Origin: Ascarosepion bandense
Lineage: Eukaryota; Mollusca; Cephalopoda; Sepiida; Sepiidae
Length of the DNA stretch: 64,000 nucleotides
Assembly (NCBI GenBank): GCA_037127315.1
Contig: JBBBDQ010001454.1
Location: forward strand, 2,539,501-2,603,500
Reading direction: 5' to 3'
A model generated the notes under the pieces. The model was not told where the DNA came from. It did not search any database and worked only from the letters and a program-made list of their open reading frames with translations. Of the stretch, positions 31,612 through 42,089 are shown in pieces. Position 1 is the first letter of the stretch, and every line of letters begins with the position of its first letter. The position numbers and the translations under genes were made by a program.

Positions 31612-31935
31612 CAATCTGAAAAGTCATAAAAACAACGAGAAGAAAGCCAACTGTGCAATCCTCTCATTCATCGTCTTACTAACAATATCTGTTATTTACA
31701 ACAAGGTTGACAGATTAACATCTGGACTGGGGAGGTACATAGTGTTACACAGGAGAGTATTAGAGAATGCAGATTTAATCAATCTAGTCAAGGATACAGC
31801 GTTTATATGCATTACTTATCCAAGTATTATTTTCGGAGCCATGAACGCCGAAACAAAATGAACACAATCACAAGTGATGTGAGGTTTGAAAGAGTAGCCC
31901 TCATCTGAGTAACGTGTGTCAATCATCCTGGAGCC

Positions 31936-31938
31936 AAA

Positions 31939-31992
<54 letters not shown>
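31936..31992. repeat. (GA)n microsatellite
   Basis: GA array with AAAG interruptions. Confidence 0.95.
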
Positions 31993-31994
31993 CA

Positions 31995-32760
31995 GCACCA
32001 ATTATTTCACGTGACATAAATTTTTCTGGTGACGTCAAATTCTCGTTTCTTATTCGAACGAATCGAGGCCATTAACGTAGGTGTTTCCGATATTGCACAA
32101 TAAATGAAAAGGCGTGCAGTACTGCGAGCTGGTGATACCAATCGCCATTAAAGTGGATATGTTTTGTTTGTTTTGTTCAGATATGGAGATATTTAACATT
32201 GACGTGTCATACTTGGTCATTCTTGTTAAGACGTTCATTCAGTATAACACAGTAAGCTATCAGTTACAGTTCTAGAAATTTGATCAAAGTGAATATTACC
32301 GTTTATATCATAGGTCAAGACATAGTTAACAATTCTTGGAACGCAGTGATCTCAAGAGAGGTTTCACACCTTCAAGTTGAAATCTCATCATTTTATATGA
32401 CCAACGTGATTCTGGATTAGTGGGCCGAGAATATTCACGATAAAATCAATGTCCCCAGGTAACTACGTTTGAAACTACATCCTTGGGCGTCTTCGAGAGA
32501 AACAGACAGATAAATAAACCAAGAAAGATTCCACAGCATCAAAAACTCATTGAAATCCACCATTGTGAACTTTATGGAGAGTATAAAAGAGTGTCACACT
32601 ATGTGAATATACAATCGCTTCCGAGGGCATGCTGGTAATGGAATGTGGTTTTATTCAATAACCGTTTTTTCTGTTTTCTGAATTAAATAAAAATATATAC
32701 TATTTTTTCTACTGGATTTCACTTTTCATGTAATTGTTAATTCGTTGCATTAAGATTATA
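31995..32760. other. No recognised gene
   Basis: No coding or repeat homology noticed. Confidence 0.5.
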
Positions 32761-32764
32761 TACA

Positions 32765-32865
32765 GCATAAAATAACCTACTGCAAGAAAATCTTCTCTGC
32801 CCAGTCAGTCATGTCTCTTTCTAGACATGATCACCCAAGCGTGTACGTATGGCCCCTGATCATCC
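32765..32865 (+). mobile_element. tRNA-derived SINE, 3' end only
   Basis: AACCTACTGCAAGAAAATCT, CCCAGTCAGTCATGTCTC and GACATGATCACCCAAGCGTG. Everything upstream is missing. Confidence 0.7.
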
Positions 32866-32924
32866 TCAAGATTATATATATATATATATAAAGTTTTAAG
32901 GGATATTAACTTTTATAGGTTAAA

Positions 32925-33140
32925 GCACTCAATATCAGTAATAATATAAATGCCCTTACTGAAGTGAACATTCTAACGGCAACAGTCTGTGTCATGATTA
33001 AATGCAATCGTCCATCTATCCTGTTTAAGCATGAAGCAAATTGTAGACACTGACCTCATCACCCAATGGCGATGCCCTGTTTCATGCTTCAACATGATGG
33101 CCTGACGATTGTGTTTTGATTTCAGTGTTCACTTTATATA
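32925..33140 (+). repeat. Interspersed repeat shared with 8.03 kb
   Basis: Homologous to 8033-8155 (CTCAATATCAG, GCGATGCCCTGTTTCATGCT). Class unknown. Confidence 0.45.
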
Positions 33141-33144
33141 TAGA

Positions 33145-33200
33145 CTAGCAGTATAGCCCGGCGTTGCTCGGGTGTAATGAAAGCTTTAAAACTAATCCAT
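33145..33200 (+). repeat. Short conserved repeat core (GCCCGGCGTTGCTCGGG)
   Basis: GACTAGCAGTATAGCCCGGC, then GTTGCTCGGGTGTAATGAAA. The CCCG...CGGG part can form a small hairpin. I recall similar strings as interspersed repeats in several invertebrates but cannot assign a class. Confidence 0.35.
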
Positions 33201-33390
33201 GGTCCTGGAGTTCAGACTCTTTGGATGTTGGCACGAAAGACTAAAAAGCAATAGTTGTTTCCAGTTAAAGCGAAACCGTAGACTGAAAGAAAAATGAATG
33301 GATGTAAGTCAAATTTTAATTTCCTGGTATATATAGTTATGTTGAAAGAAAATAAATTGCTGTTTTAAATTATATTAACTTTCAATCACC

Positions 33391-33430
<40 letters not shown>
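33391..33430. repeat. (TA)n microsatellite
   Basis: TA array into which the following MITE appears to have inserted. Confidence 0.95.
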
Positions 33431-33434
<4 letters not shown>

Positions 33435-33867
33435 GAAATTATAACATGGATATGTTATAATATCACTTCAAAAGTAGCTATTTTGTTTTGACACTTCTTG
33501 TGTCTTGTCAAGTGATGTCTTGTCAAGTGATGTGGTTTAATTAAAATTGAATGGTTTTAAAAGGTTAAAAACAAGCAAAACCCCTTTAATCAGGCATTGT
33601 TGTATGTACAATGTGGACCAATCAGAGTAAAGCAACTTCTAATTTGAAGATTTGTGAGCAGACTTAAAAATAATTGGGGGGGCATTAGTATTTATATTTG
33701 ATTAAATTGAGATCAGCATCATTAATTAACTATTAGATCTACTTTTAACCTTTTAAAACCATTCAATTTAAAATAAACCACATCACTTAACAAAACACAA
33801 GAAGTGTCGAAACAAAATAGCTCCTTTTGTAGTGATATTATAACATATCCATGTTATAATTTCTGAA
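33431..33867. mobile_element. MITE with long terminal inverted repeats, TA-flanked
   Basis: The left arm (33431 to about 33571) and right arm (about 33742 to 33867) are inverted copies of about 125-140 bases starting TTCAGAAATTATAACATGGA. TA flanks both ends (33429-33430 and 33868-33869), the target duplication of Tc1/mariner-type elements. The left arm holds a 15-base tandem duplication (TCTTGTCAAGTGATG twice). The 170-base centre has no coding capacity. Confidence 0.8.
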
Positions 33868-33965
33868 TAAATATTATTAGCTCTACTTTGTATTGAGTAC
33901 TTTTTTAAGAACAGGGTTTCTTTGGATAAGGAATATTATTCCATCCATACGTACCCTATACTCGG

Positions 33966-34010
<45 letters not shown>

Positions 34011-34036
34011 TATATATATAGATATAGATATATATA
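33966..34036. repeat. (TA)n microsatellite with GATA variants
   Basis: TA array ending in TAGATA variants. Confidence 0.95.
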
Positions 34037-34039
34037 GTT

Positions 34040-34370
34040 TCCCTTGTCTCCTTCTCTCTGTCCGACCTGTGAGCATCAGATGTTTCAAGCCCATTTTCCT
34101 CATTACATGTCCCAGAAACTTCGGCTATCTTTTCCTGATGTTAAGTATCAGTTTCCTTTTCGTTTCTAACCTCTCTTGTCGTTGCTTACATGTTCTGTCC
34201 ATGGTATCCTCAGCATCCTTCTGTAGAATCACATTCCGGTTGTTTCAAGTCTTTCCTTCATCTTTGATGGAATTGTTCATCATTCGCTACCATATTGTAG
34301 GACAGATACCAAATAACAATCCAATGCACTCTTCTTTGTTTCCAAACAATTTTTGCAAACATCCCAAAAT
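34040..34370 (-). pseudogene. LINE 3' end (RTE-like lineage), decayed
   Basis: The minus strand shows the C-terminal LGHVM-like and RMLRIPWT-like blocks, parallel to 19985-20555 and 45.2-45.5 kb (nucleotide parallels: TGTCCCAGAAACTTCGGCTA; CCATGGTATCCTCAGCATCC). Antisense frames on + are shadows. Confidence 0.6.
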
Positions 34371-34374
34371 ACTC

Positions 34375-36290
34375 ACCTCTGCTCATAACCGTATATCTTA
34401 CAATTGTGTTCCTACAGTTATAATGGAATACTAAATATCTAAATATTGTAAAACCTTTCATTTCCAGATTTTCTTTTTTCAAATAATATTTAACTAATTT
34501 TAAAGTCGCCTTGACAAAACTGATTATCATTTCACTGTGCCTGTTTATTGTTGGTTGTTTGAGAGTCCGCAGATGGCCGAAAGAAAATTATATATCAAAC
34601 AACCACTTAGTCAACTACTTATAATACCTCATCATATTACAGAAAATCTCTTCGCACTCCAGCAATCATAAAGACGATTATATATCCTGTTAGTGACAGC
34701 CAGCTTCTGAACGTTTTGAACACAATAAATTTCATCGATATATCCGAATTAGAACGGTATACTGCAAGGAATAAAATGATCACTGGTGGTGCTATTATCC
34801 TAGACATTGATAAGTTTCCGTCGATGCATTTCCGTTCTTCTTATTCTATGAAAACTGTCCAGGTGTCATTGAATAGTTATTAGCGTGTGTACCATATGCA
34901 AAGCCCGCAAAAATTTCATAAAATTTGTTTAAGGTCTAACACATTATAAATAAATCTATTTAAGCAAGCGTATATGATATTTAACGGACATGAACCAAGT
35001 CAGGCAGAAGGCAGAAATCGTGGAGAAGCAGATAGGGACTTTCAAATAATCTTTCAACTGGCAGCAGGCGTTCGAATTGAATTCTCATAAAAAGATAATA
35101 TATAGGAAAGCGTCAGGTTGAAACAAAACACATTGTCGTTTCGAACTATAAAATATAAACTGTTTCACCCCAGTTCAAACACAGCGTTATTAGCCAAGAT
35201 ATGCACTATAAAAATCGACTAAATATTGCCAATAAATCGGTGGTAAATTTATTCCATCATAATAAAAACTGGGTTTATGAGGATTGACAGATTGCCGGAA
35301 GGTATTTTCGATTTAGTCAGTACTGATGTACACCTGTTGGTGCGTTTATATATCTAACACTAGGAATAAGCAGTAATTGATATGAAGAGAAATCCGATAG
35401 AAGAGAAGCTGAGGCAGTACTTCTATGTTCAGCTGCATCGGTTTTGGCTGAGTGATTTGTTGGGTATAAAACATCCAGTTATCTGGCAGCAGTATACTAC
35501 CATTTCGGTTCACTAATACTAGAAAAGGTGGGAAACGCCACTTCAATTCCAAACAGTATAAGTCTGTTCAGTTGTTTGACCCTTTTGTGTAGAGGCTGTA
35601 ATAGATTACAGTACTATAATATCACCAAACGTTTTAGCAGAGTCTTTGGGGAGTGATGATTTGGTTTGGGAGATGAGTGAAAATCAAGGAAGTTTATCGA
35701 CTTAAGGAAAACAATGTTATCTCTTTTTATGGACTTCTGCGTGGGAGAAATAGGGAAAAATCATTTTTGTTCTTGATTCATATGTATGCATATGGGCTTT
35801 ACACATAAGAAAAGATGTCTTGTCTTCGTGGGGAGGGCAGGTAAATATCATCAAAGTCGTAAAACACAAATCAATGTTTCAGTTGCTATCTGTGTTTCCT
35901 ATTTTTACTTAAACATTGAAATTAATCATAATCAACCGGGATTTGAGTCCTTCTATTAAAAGAAAACTGTGCCTTCCACAAAAATAGCTTTTTTATCAGA
36001 GAAATCGCTTTTTAGCGAAAAACGGTCTGTACCCACTGGTTTGGCTACGAAAGCCAGCCTGACAGAGCAAAGTTTAAGTTACCAATTTAACGTGAGCACA
36101 TCTCTTGCTGGGACTTCTACGAATCGAAATCAGCCAGATTCAATTTCGTAACCGAAACGTAAACAATAGCAAATTTCTTCAAATTTTAAAAGTTATTTCA
36201 CTGTTAAAAATACAAAACAAATGTATAGCAACTCAAACATGTCTACTCACTAAATTAAAACTTTATTATTAGTGTTTAATTAAAAATCTA
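34375..36290. other. No recognised gene
   Basis: Nearly 2 kb without repeats or domains that I can name. Short frames at 35346-35552 (-) and 35969-36151 (+) have no support. Confidence 0.5.
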
Positions 36291-36337
36291 TTCAATATAT
36301 ATATATGAGATGACGATATATATTTTTATACACCAAG

Positions 36338-36425
36338 AACAATATTAGGGAAAATATATGACAAAGTTCAAAACATTTGTGACGCATTATATCCGATAGT
36401 GTCCGGAAGAACGAAACGTCTCACG
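36338..36425 (-). repeat. Repeat segment shared with 53.99 kb
   Basis: GGGAAAATATATGACAAAGT, then TTGTGACGC, parallels 53993-54045 (AAGGAAAATGTATGACAAAG, then TTTTGACGC). Both lie beside (TA)n. Probably PLE-type ends read on the minus strand. Confidence 0.35.
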
Positions 36426-36456
36426 ACCAAGTTTTTCCAATTTGTCCTACAGTTTT

Positions 36457-36459
<3 letters not shown>

Positions 36460-36501
<42 letters not shown>

Positions 36502-36530
36502 GAGAGAGAGAGAGAGTGAGAGAGAGAGAG
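36460..36530. repeat. Compound (TA)n(GA)n microsatellite
   Basis: TA to 36497, then GA. Confidence 0.95.
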
Positions 36531-36534
36531 AGCA

Positions 36535-37010
36535 GAAGAGAAGTGGATAGGTGCAATCTTAAATGTATAGCGAAAACTGACAAGTTAAAACATCATTTTA
36601 ATCTAGAATATTTTTACAGGAAATAGGCTAGACAGTGTAAGTCTAGCAGTTCTCAGAATTCTAACCAGATTCATTGTACAAATGATATATAATCATTAAT
36701 GAAAAGTTATAAGTCTAAAGTATAAAACGGAAGCAAAAGGAATGAATGCCAAACGATTCGGACTTGAATCTGTCCAGAAATGTGAAGTCAACCATCAGAA
36801 ATCAACATGCACATCACTGCGATTGAACTTTCAAAAATAAAGTTTGTCAGAACATCGTCCGAGTCTTTCGATCACTTGTCAGTTATCGTTGCCACATGAA
36901 CGAACGACTTTGATAAAATGCCAATAAGACCAAGCAGCTGTCGAAGGTGTTATTTGTCTGTCGTTCAAAGCAATCATTTCCTTTACTTTTGGAATATCAT
37001 TGGATTTGTC
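36535..37010. other. No recognised gene
   Basis: Nothing recognised. Confidence 0.5.
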
Positions 37011-37012
37011 TT

Positions 37013-37013
<1 letters not shown>

Positions 37014-37050
<37 letters not shown>
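37014..37050. repeat. (TC)n microsatellite
   Basis: TC array. Confidence 0.95.
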
Positions 37051-37054
<4 letters not shown>

Positions 37055-37540
37055 TCCACACTTTCTTTTAAAGAATGCACCAAAAAGAGTGTCCGTTTCT
37101 CGCCGTGGGTGTCTTCGGTTCAGACACATGACTGTAGCAGAACAAATACAAAGAGGGTTTCGTCAAGTCAAATGTTAACATAATAAACAAGTGGCTTAGC
37201 TTACAAGTCGTAGCAGACATCTAAGCAAACAACTTTAAAATTTACTCAGAAATCCTGCAGAGAACTTCTTTTTTTTTTTTAATTAAACAATGTTGTTAAG
37301 CACAGGAAACGCTGTGGCCTGTAAATACGACAGAATTATCCGGTACTTCAGCATAAAATTATTGACCGATTTAAAGAATCAAAGCGAAAGAGGTGTTTTC
37401 TTCTAAGAAAATATCGCCAATTTTCTTCTACATAGTCATATCAGCTGAAGAAGTTATAGAATTTTCATTCAATTAATTTATTGAATCTTCTAAAACAGTA
37501 TGGAGCATTATGCATTCTGTTTTTAACCAATACGATGTGC
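37051..37540. other. No recognised gene
   Basis: Nothing recognised up to the SINE head. Confidence 0.5.
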
Positions 37541-37544
37541 AGTT

Positions 37545-37612
37545 GGTCATATAGATAGCAGTTCGAAATCAGAAAGCCGAGTTTGAATTTCAGTCGGATT
37601 AGTTACATTCAC
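37545..37612 (+). mobile_element. tRNA-derived SINE, head half (split copy)
   Basis: AGCCGAGTTTGAATTTCAGT and TAGTTACATTCAC match the head and first body bases of the SINE at 39.53 kb. The body resumes at 37952, after the inserted PLE pair. Confidence 0.6.
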
Positions 37613-37951
37613 ACTATTTACGTTATTCAGAATATTCTCATCTTTGTTGCCATTTGTACGACGTTTCGGAGCTCTTTGAGTAGTCATGAGTTATCTCTCT
37701 CTAACTAGACTCTTTATGCTACTTGTTCGCCCTTTGCTGTAGCCTGTTATTCACACAAAGAATAAGAATGATATACCCCAGTAATTGTAATAAAGGGTTC
37801 AGTTCGAAATTCCTAGCACCTGAAGAAGGCCAGAACGTAGAACGGCCGAAACGTCGTACAAATGGCAACAACGATGATGACAATAGTCCTAATAGTGTAA
37901 ATAATGTAAATACTCCTTCATCTCAGAAATGTAGACAACTACTGAAGGATC
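37613..37951. mobile_element. Inverted pair of PLE-type terminal segments inserted in a SINE
   Basis: The left arm (about 37613-37680, minus strand) and right arm (about 37840-37915, plus strand) are inverted copies containing GAAACGTCGTACAAATGGCA, then ACAAYGATGA. The right arm has CTGAAGA, stem II GGCC...GGCC, GAAA and helix III ACG-T-CGT: a hammerhead-like core at 37815-37862 whose first helix I pair fails. The insert is bounded by GTTACATTCAC (37602-37612) and GTTATATTCAC (37952-37962), a likely 11-base target duplication. Confidence 0.6.
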
Positions 37952-38040
37952 GTTATATTCACTCACGCAAAAATATAACAGAGAAAGCGATGAATCTATC
38001 TGTTCCTCAGATATAGGTTAAATAGTTGGATCCGTATCTG
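37952..38040 (+). mobile_element. tRNA-derived SINE, body half (split copy)
   Basis: TTCACTCACGCAAAAATATA, GAATCTATCTGTTCC and ATAGGTTAAATAGTTGGA follow the order of the SINE body. It is truncated after this point. Confidence 0.55.
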
Positions 38041-38044
38041 GAAA

Positions 38045-38318
38045 AATAATCTGGAAAAATAATTTTTCATTAAAATTGTTTATGCAATATTCATTTGCAA
38101 AGAAATTAGTATTCTTACAATACTAATATGTTCTGCTTTAAATAACACACAACGCATTAATAAACCCTAACAGTAAAGCAGCCAATCAGTATAATTTACA
38201 CATTAGACACAGAAAGTGTGTAATAACAATAACTAATACTATAATATAACAATATATTGTAATAAAATTTTTAAAGGACATGATTTTTGCTCTTATTATA
38301 TATCGTAACAATTTAATC
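38045..38318. other. No recognised gene
   Basis: AT-rich, nothing recognised. Confidence 0.5.
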
Positions 38319-38321
38319 ATA

Positions 38322-38550
38322 TTCTGATGGATGGATGGATGGATGGATGGAGGAGAAGAAAAACGAAGGCTTGCTGCCTGGGAGAATTGTGCTGCATGGG
38401 AAGAGAACAAAAAAACGACATCAAGGGAGGTCGTCATCACATGCATTCGTTACAATCGAGACTGTCACTCGCATGTGGGCCTGCACAGTCATAACAAATG
38501 CTGCACTGCTATCAGCAGTAGAGGCATAAATCTTTGGTCGAAGATATAAG
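38322..38550 (+). pseudogene. LINE C-terminus with zinc-knuckle-like motif
   Basis: A (GATG)n run (38325-38350) leads into a + frame reading EEKRRLAAWENCAAW and then NRDCHSHVGLHSHNKCC. This resembles the CxxC.RdCrSriGLxSHxxxC end of a third LINE type. The first cysteine pair is partly lost. Short and low in certainty. Confidence 0.4.
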
Positions 38551-38699
38551 GTTTCTCAAGACCTGTGGATGCACAAGCACACGCACACACAAAAAACTAT
38601 ATCATATATATTTTATTCAATTTAGAACATTCATCTTGTCATATAAAAAGAGAATTTTGTATTTTTGCAATATATGAATTTTCAGCGCGACTATTTTTA

Positions 38700-38993
38700 T
38701 GTGCGTCCTGTTGTAATGGATATCGTTTCAAAATAAGAAATCGGAGATCCGAGTTCAAATTCCAGTAGAATTCGTTTCATTCACTTACGCACCGATACCT
38801 TTGGGAAAGGTAATAATCAATCTCTTCTTCTTCAACCTGATTAGCAAAACAGCTTGTGTTCAGTAGCCTCAGTTGGCAATTGGTCTACCGCAGAAAGTAA
38901 TGGTAACCTACTATAGGAAAATCTTCCGCCTCGTCAGTCATGTCTCGAAAGAGACATGATCGCCCAGGTGTGTATCACGTATGACAACTGACT
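38700..38993 (+). mobile_element. tRNA-derived SINE
   Basis: Head TGTAATGGATATCG and CCGAGTTCAAATTCCAG (B-box-like), body TTCACTTACGCACCGATACC, TTGGTCTACCGCAGAAAGTA, hairpin TGTCTC-GAAA-GAGACA and end TATGACAACTGACT. Near full length. Confidence 0.8.
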
Positions 38994-38999
38994 AATTCT

Positions 39000-39525
39000 C
39001 ACATATTGCGATTATATATTTATGGTTTTAACCGTGTATCAGTCAAACTGTTGAAAGCGAAATCGCTGATAAGAGACACTATTATATGATTTAAAAATTA
39101 TCACTTATTAAATTTAAATTTTTGAAGAATAGTGATATGCAGAAGAGAAGTCGGTGGATAGGCACCTCAATCTCTGGTTGATTTAAATTAATTATCTTCT
39201 TTTATTCTTTCTATTAACCAAACTTATGAAAGCATTTTGCAAACAGTTCGACGCATATACGTAAAAGAGTGATTTTGATCGTAACCAACTCATTTTGCCT
39301 TGTCCAAACGCGCAACATAAAGATGATAGCATAGTCTTGTCTGATCACGTGGTTTTCGTTAAGTCCATAAACTTCCTTGATCCTTACTCATCTCCCAAAC
39401 CATTGTACAAATATATTACACAAAATCATTTCACATTAAAAAATTTTAGATACGTTCGCCTGTCGTTCAGTCCACACACCACTTCAGTTTTTTTTTTTTA
39501 ACAGGAGTGGTGGTTTAACAGGAGA
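39000..39525. other. No recognised gene
   Basis: Nothing recognised. Confidence 0.5.
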
Positions 39526-39528
39526 GGA

Positions 39529-39832
39529 TGTGCGTTGTGGTGTAGTGGATATCGACTCGGAACGACAGATCGGGGAGTTCAAATTCCAGTTGAATTCATT
39601 GCATTCACTTACGCGCAAATACCCTTGGGAAAGGTATTAATCTGTCTCTTCCTTCCAGTTATGGGTTAAATAACAGGACAGATTGGGTTCTATAGCCTTG
39701 GCTGGCAAACAGTCTACCGCAGAAAGCAATGGCAATCTACTGCGAGATAATCTTCTGCCCAGTCGGTCATGTCTCTTTCGAGACATGATCGCCCAAGCGT
39801 GTTTCACGTATGGCATTTAACTGACTGGCTGA
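39529..39832 (+). mobile_element. tRNA-derived SINE, best full-length copy
   Basis: tRNA-like head (GTGGTGTAGTGGATATCGAC with A-box-like TGTAGTGGATATC, and GGGGAGTTCAAATTCCAG as B box), then a body with CGCAAATACCCTTGGGAAAG, GGGTTAAATAACAGGACA and GGCAAACAGTCTACCGCAGA, hairpin ATGTCTC-TTTC-GAGACAT and end GGCATTTAACTGACTGGCTG. It can serve as the reference for the other copies. The family fits the cephalopod Ceph-SINE group in plan; this was not verified. Confidence 0.85.
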
Positions 39833-39849
39833 TTATGTTTACAGTTCCT

Positions 39850-39938
39850 TTGAAAGTATTTTCATTCACTTTCATCCCAGTAGCGCTTTACGTCATAGTG
39901 GCATTACCACCTTTCTTGGGGTGGATTGATTTTAATAA
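39850..39938 (+). mobile_element. LINE 3' end fragment (CR1/Jockey-like)
   Basis: GTCATAGTGGCATTACCACC, then TTGGGGTGGATTGATTTTA, matches the 3' end signature of the family. Confidence 0.5.
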
Positions 39939-39939
39939 G

Positions 39940-40640
39940 TGATACTAGGAAGAAAATGACACGTTGAGGAAGCGTCTCTGCATTATTAATGTCTGCTGCA
40001 TAAAAAAATTGCTTTCGGTGGCCCCACAAATAAAAATTCAAAGTATTGAGGTCATGGAGCCGGTCCTTTCCTAACTGTCCAACTTTCATGGTAGATTTCA
40101 GCCAGTGCATAATGTGCAGGACTAAAATGAGCTGGAACCCTGTCGTGCATGAACCACATGCGTTTCCGTATTAGCAGAAGTACATCCTCATGCAGGTCTG
40201 GAAGTGTTTATGAAATATAGTCCCTGTGGACAGCTCCTGTAAGACGTGCTGGGAGAACATGTAGATATATCAGACAGTTATCTACAATTCCAGCTCACGC
40301 ATTAACCATAAGCTTATGCTGGTGTCTAATTTTTATTGTACCATGGGTATTCCGATCCTTCCACAGATGTTGGTTGTGTAAATTTGTTACACCATCTCTT
40401 ACAAATATTACTTTATCCTTAAACAAGTCTGAAGAGACAAACAACCGAGCGGCACTTTGTGCAGTAAATCATCGGCAAGAATTCCCCGTGGTGAGTGATC
40501 AGAGGACGAAAAACCCTGCACACCTTGAAAAATGATACAGGTACAGCAGCGTTTCAACGTGATATGGCCGTAAGCCTAAAGCTAATAGACATTTCAAAAT
40601 CACTGGTTTGATACATTGAGTGAATACCAAATATATATGT
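39940..40640 (-). pseudogene. DDE transposase remnant (Tc1/mariner-related)
   Basis: Minus-strand frames, broken by several stops and shifts, show in order: TNLHNQHLWKD, KIRHQHKLMVNA.AGIV, LPARLTGAVHRDYIS, RKRMWFMHDRVPAHFSPA and LNTLNFYLWGH. These are the closing blocks of a DDE transposase family common in arthropods and other invertebrates (MWFMHDGAPAHFS, DLNPLDFYLWGH). HD in WFMHD would be the second catalytic Asp. The N-terminus is poorly preserved. The exact family name is from memory. Confidence 0.6.
40551..40575 (-). repeat. 5S rRNA 5'-end fragment, inverted
   Basis: The minus strand reads GCTTACGGCCATATCACGTT then GAAAC, the start of 5S rRNA. It lies about 200 bases from the 5S SINE at 40757, in the opposite direction. 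Confidence 0.45.
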
Positions 40641-40756
40641 AGATACATATATACTCTGCGTAAAGCTGTCCTAGTCTAGTGAAACCATTCTCGACCCAAG
40701 TCTTTCGTCTTTGCATTGAGTTAGTCTTAGTTACATGTTAAAACATTCTTAAACAT

Positions 40757-41145
40757 TCGTCCCTATCACGTTGAAACACCGGTTCTCGTACGATCATCGG
40801 AGTTAAGCAACGTCGAACCTGGTCTTAATTAGATGATTGACCGCTTTAGAATACCAGATGCTGTAAGTTTCGATGTGCGGCGTAGTATAATAGATAATGG
40901 CCCGGAATTGTTTATCGGAGAGCCGAATTTCAATTCCCGTTGAGTTCGTTATATTCACTTAAGCGCAAATACCCTTGATAAAGGTATGGATCTCACCCCT
41001 TTCTCCAGATTTGTGTTAATTAGTAAGACTTGTGTCATTATTATTTCCAAAAATAAAATAAAATAAAACTGCGTACAAACTATTTAGATTTTGGCATTAA
41101 ATAACTTGTAAATAGTTAAAACGCCGCTAAACAAATACAACCAAA
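40757..41145 (+). mobile_element. Composite SINE: 5S head, tRNA-like part, shared body
   Basis: 5S-derived head 40757-40870 (CCCTATCACGTTGAAACACC, GGTTCTCGTACGATCATCGG, AGTTAAGCAACGTCG). A tRNA-SINE-like segment follows at about 40878-40990: AGTATAATAGATAATGGC, GAGCCGAATTTCAATTCCCG, TTCACTTAAGCGCAAATACC, which parallels the head and body start of the copy at 39.53 kb. The tail has GTGTTAATTAGTAAGACTTG, GCGTACAAACTATTTAG and CGCCGCTAAACAAATACA, shared with 9.1 kb. It thus carries two Pol III-type promoter modules in a row. Confidence 0.75.
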
Positions 41146-41149
41146 TTAA

Positions 41150-41640
41150 ATATACAACTGAATGCTGAAAATCTTTTGAATCGATTTACTTCTCAAAAAT
41201 CTAACTAAATTAACATAACATTTTAGATTTTTAAAGGTTTCTTGATCGGACCGAAGCCGTTCATTATTCAATGAAATTTTACAATTTCAGAAAGCAGATA
41301 CACGCACTTTTATCAGCCTAAATTTTCCATATTAAAGTGCTTTAAATTATTTTGTAGTTTTATCTTTTTCATTGTTTGATATGAATCCTATTTATCAAAA
41401 CAAATTTCGAATTACATAAAAGTTTGGATATTCATGGCAAAAATCTTAGGAAGAAAACTGTCCCAATTATTTTAATAGGGACAATCTTCTCCAATTTATG
41501 TATAGGCAGAAATCATCAATCATTGTAAAGCAGTGTGCATTTAGATAAAAAAAATGATCTCTTGGCAATATCGTTAATGTTACCGAGACACGTTTTTTCT
41601 CTATTGAAATTCATTTTGATACTAAGTTATTATATGATTT
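41150..41640. other. No recognised gene
   Basis: Nothing recognised. Confidence 0.5.
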
Positions 41641-41644
41641 ATAC

Positions 41645-42085
41645 TATGATAATCGGCTTCAGACACGCTGTAAGGTTCTCTCTTTGTGTCATTTTTTAAA
41701 ATAGTTTCATGATAATTGTTCGAATGAGCTCTTCGCTATGACAACTAAACTTTTTTTAAATTTCAGCGCAGTACTAGACTGGCGTCTCGATCTGACCAAT
41801 TTACAGTTTAGCTGGATATATGTAACCGTAAATTCTATGCTAACAGTTTTTTTTCTTGAACTTCTCACTTGTGGAACTCCCTTCCAGGTCCACGCTTTTC
41901 GGTCAACTTTAATCTGTGAAAACATAAATGCAAGTCAATCGCTATTTATTGTATCTTTGGTTATTCTTTCCTCTCCACGCTCGTTATTTATGTTTCTGTT
42001 CCTAATTACTCCACATCCTGTAATCCCCCTATGTCGTAGTGTCTTTACTGCCTTGCATGGAGTGATACCGATTTATAGAATTATC
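41645..42085 (+). mobile_element. LINE 3' end (CR1/Jockey-like), decayed
   Basis: Covers the last coding block (GTAACCGTAAATTCTATGCT; TTGTGGAACTCCCTTCCAGG, which encodes the WNSLP-like block) and the 3' UTR to CTGCCTTGCATGGAGTGATA. It is the uninterrupted counterpart of the split copy at 25.09/26.98 kb. Confidence 0.65.
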
Positions 42086-42089
42086 GCTG

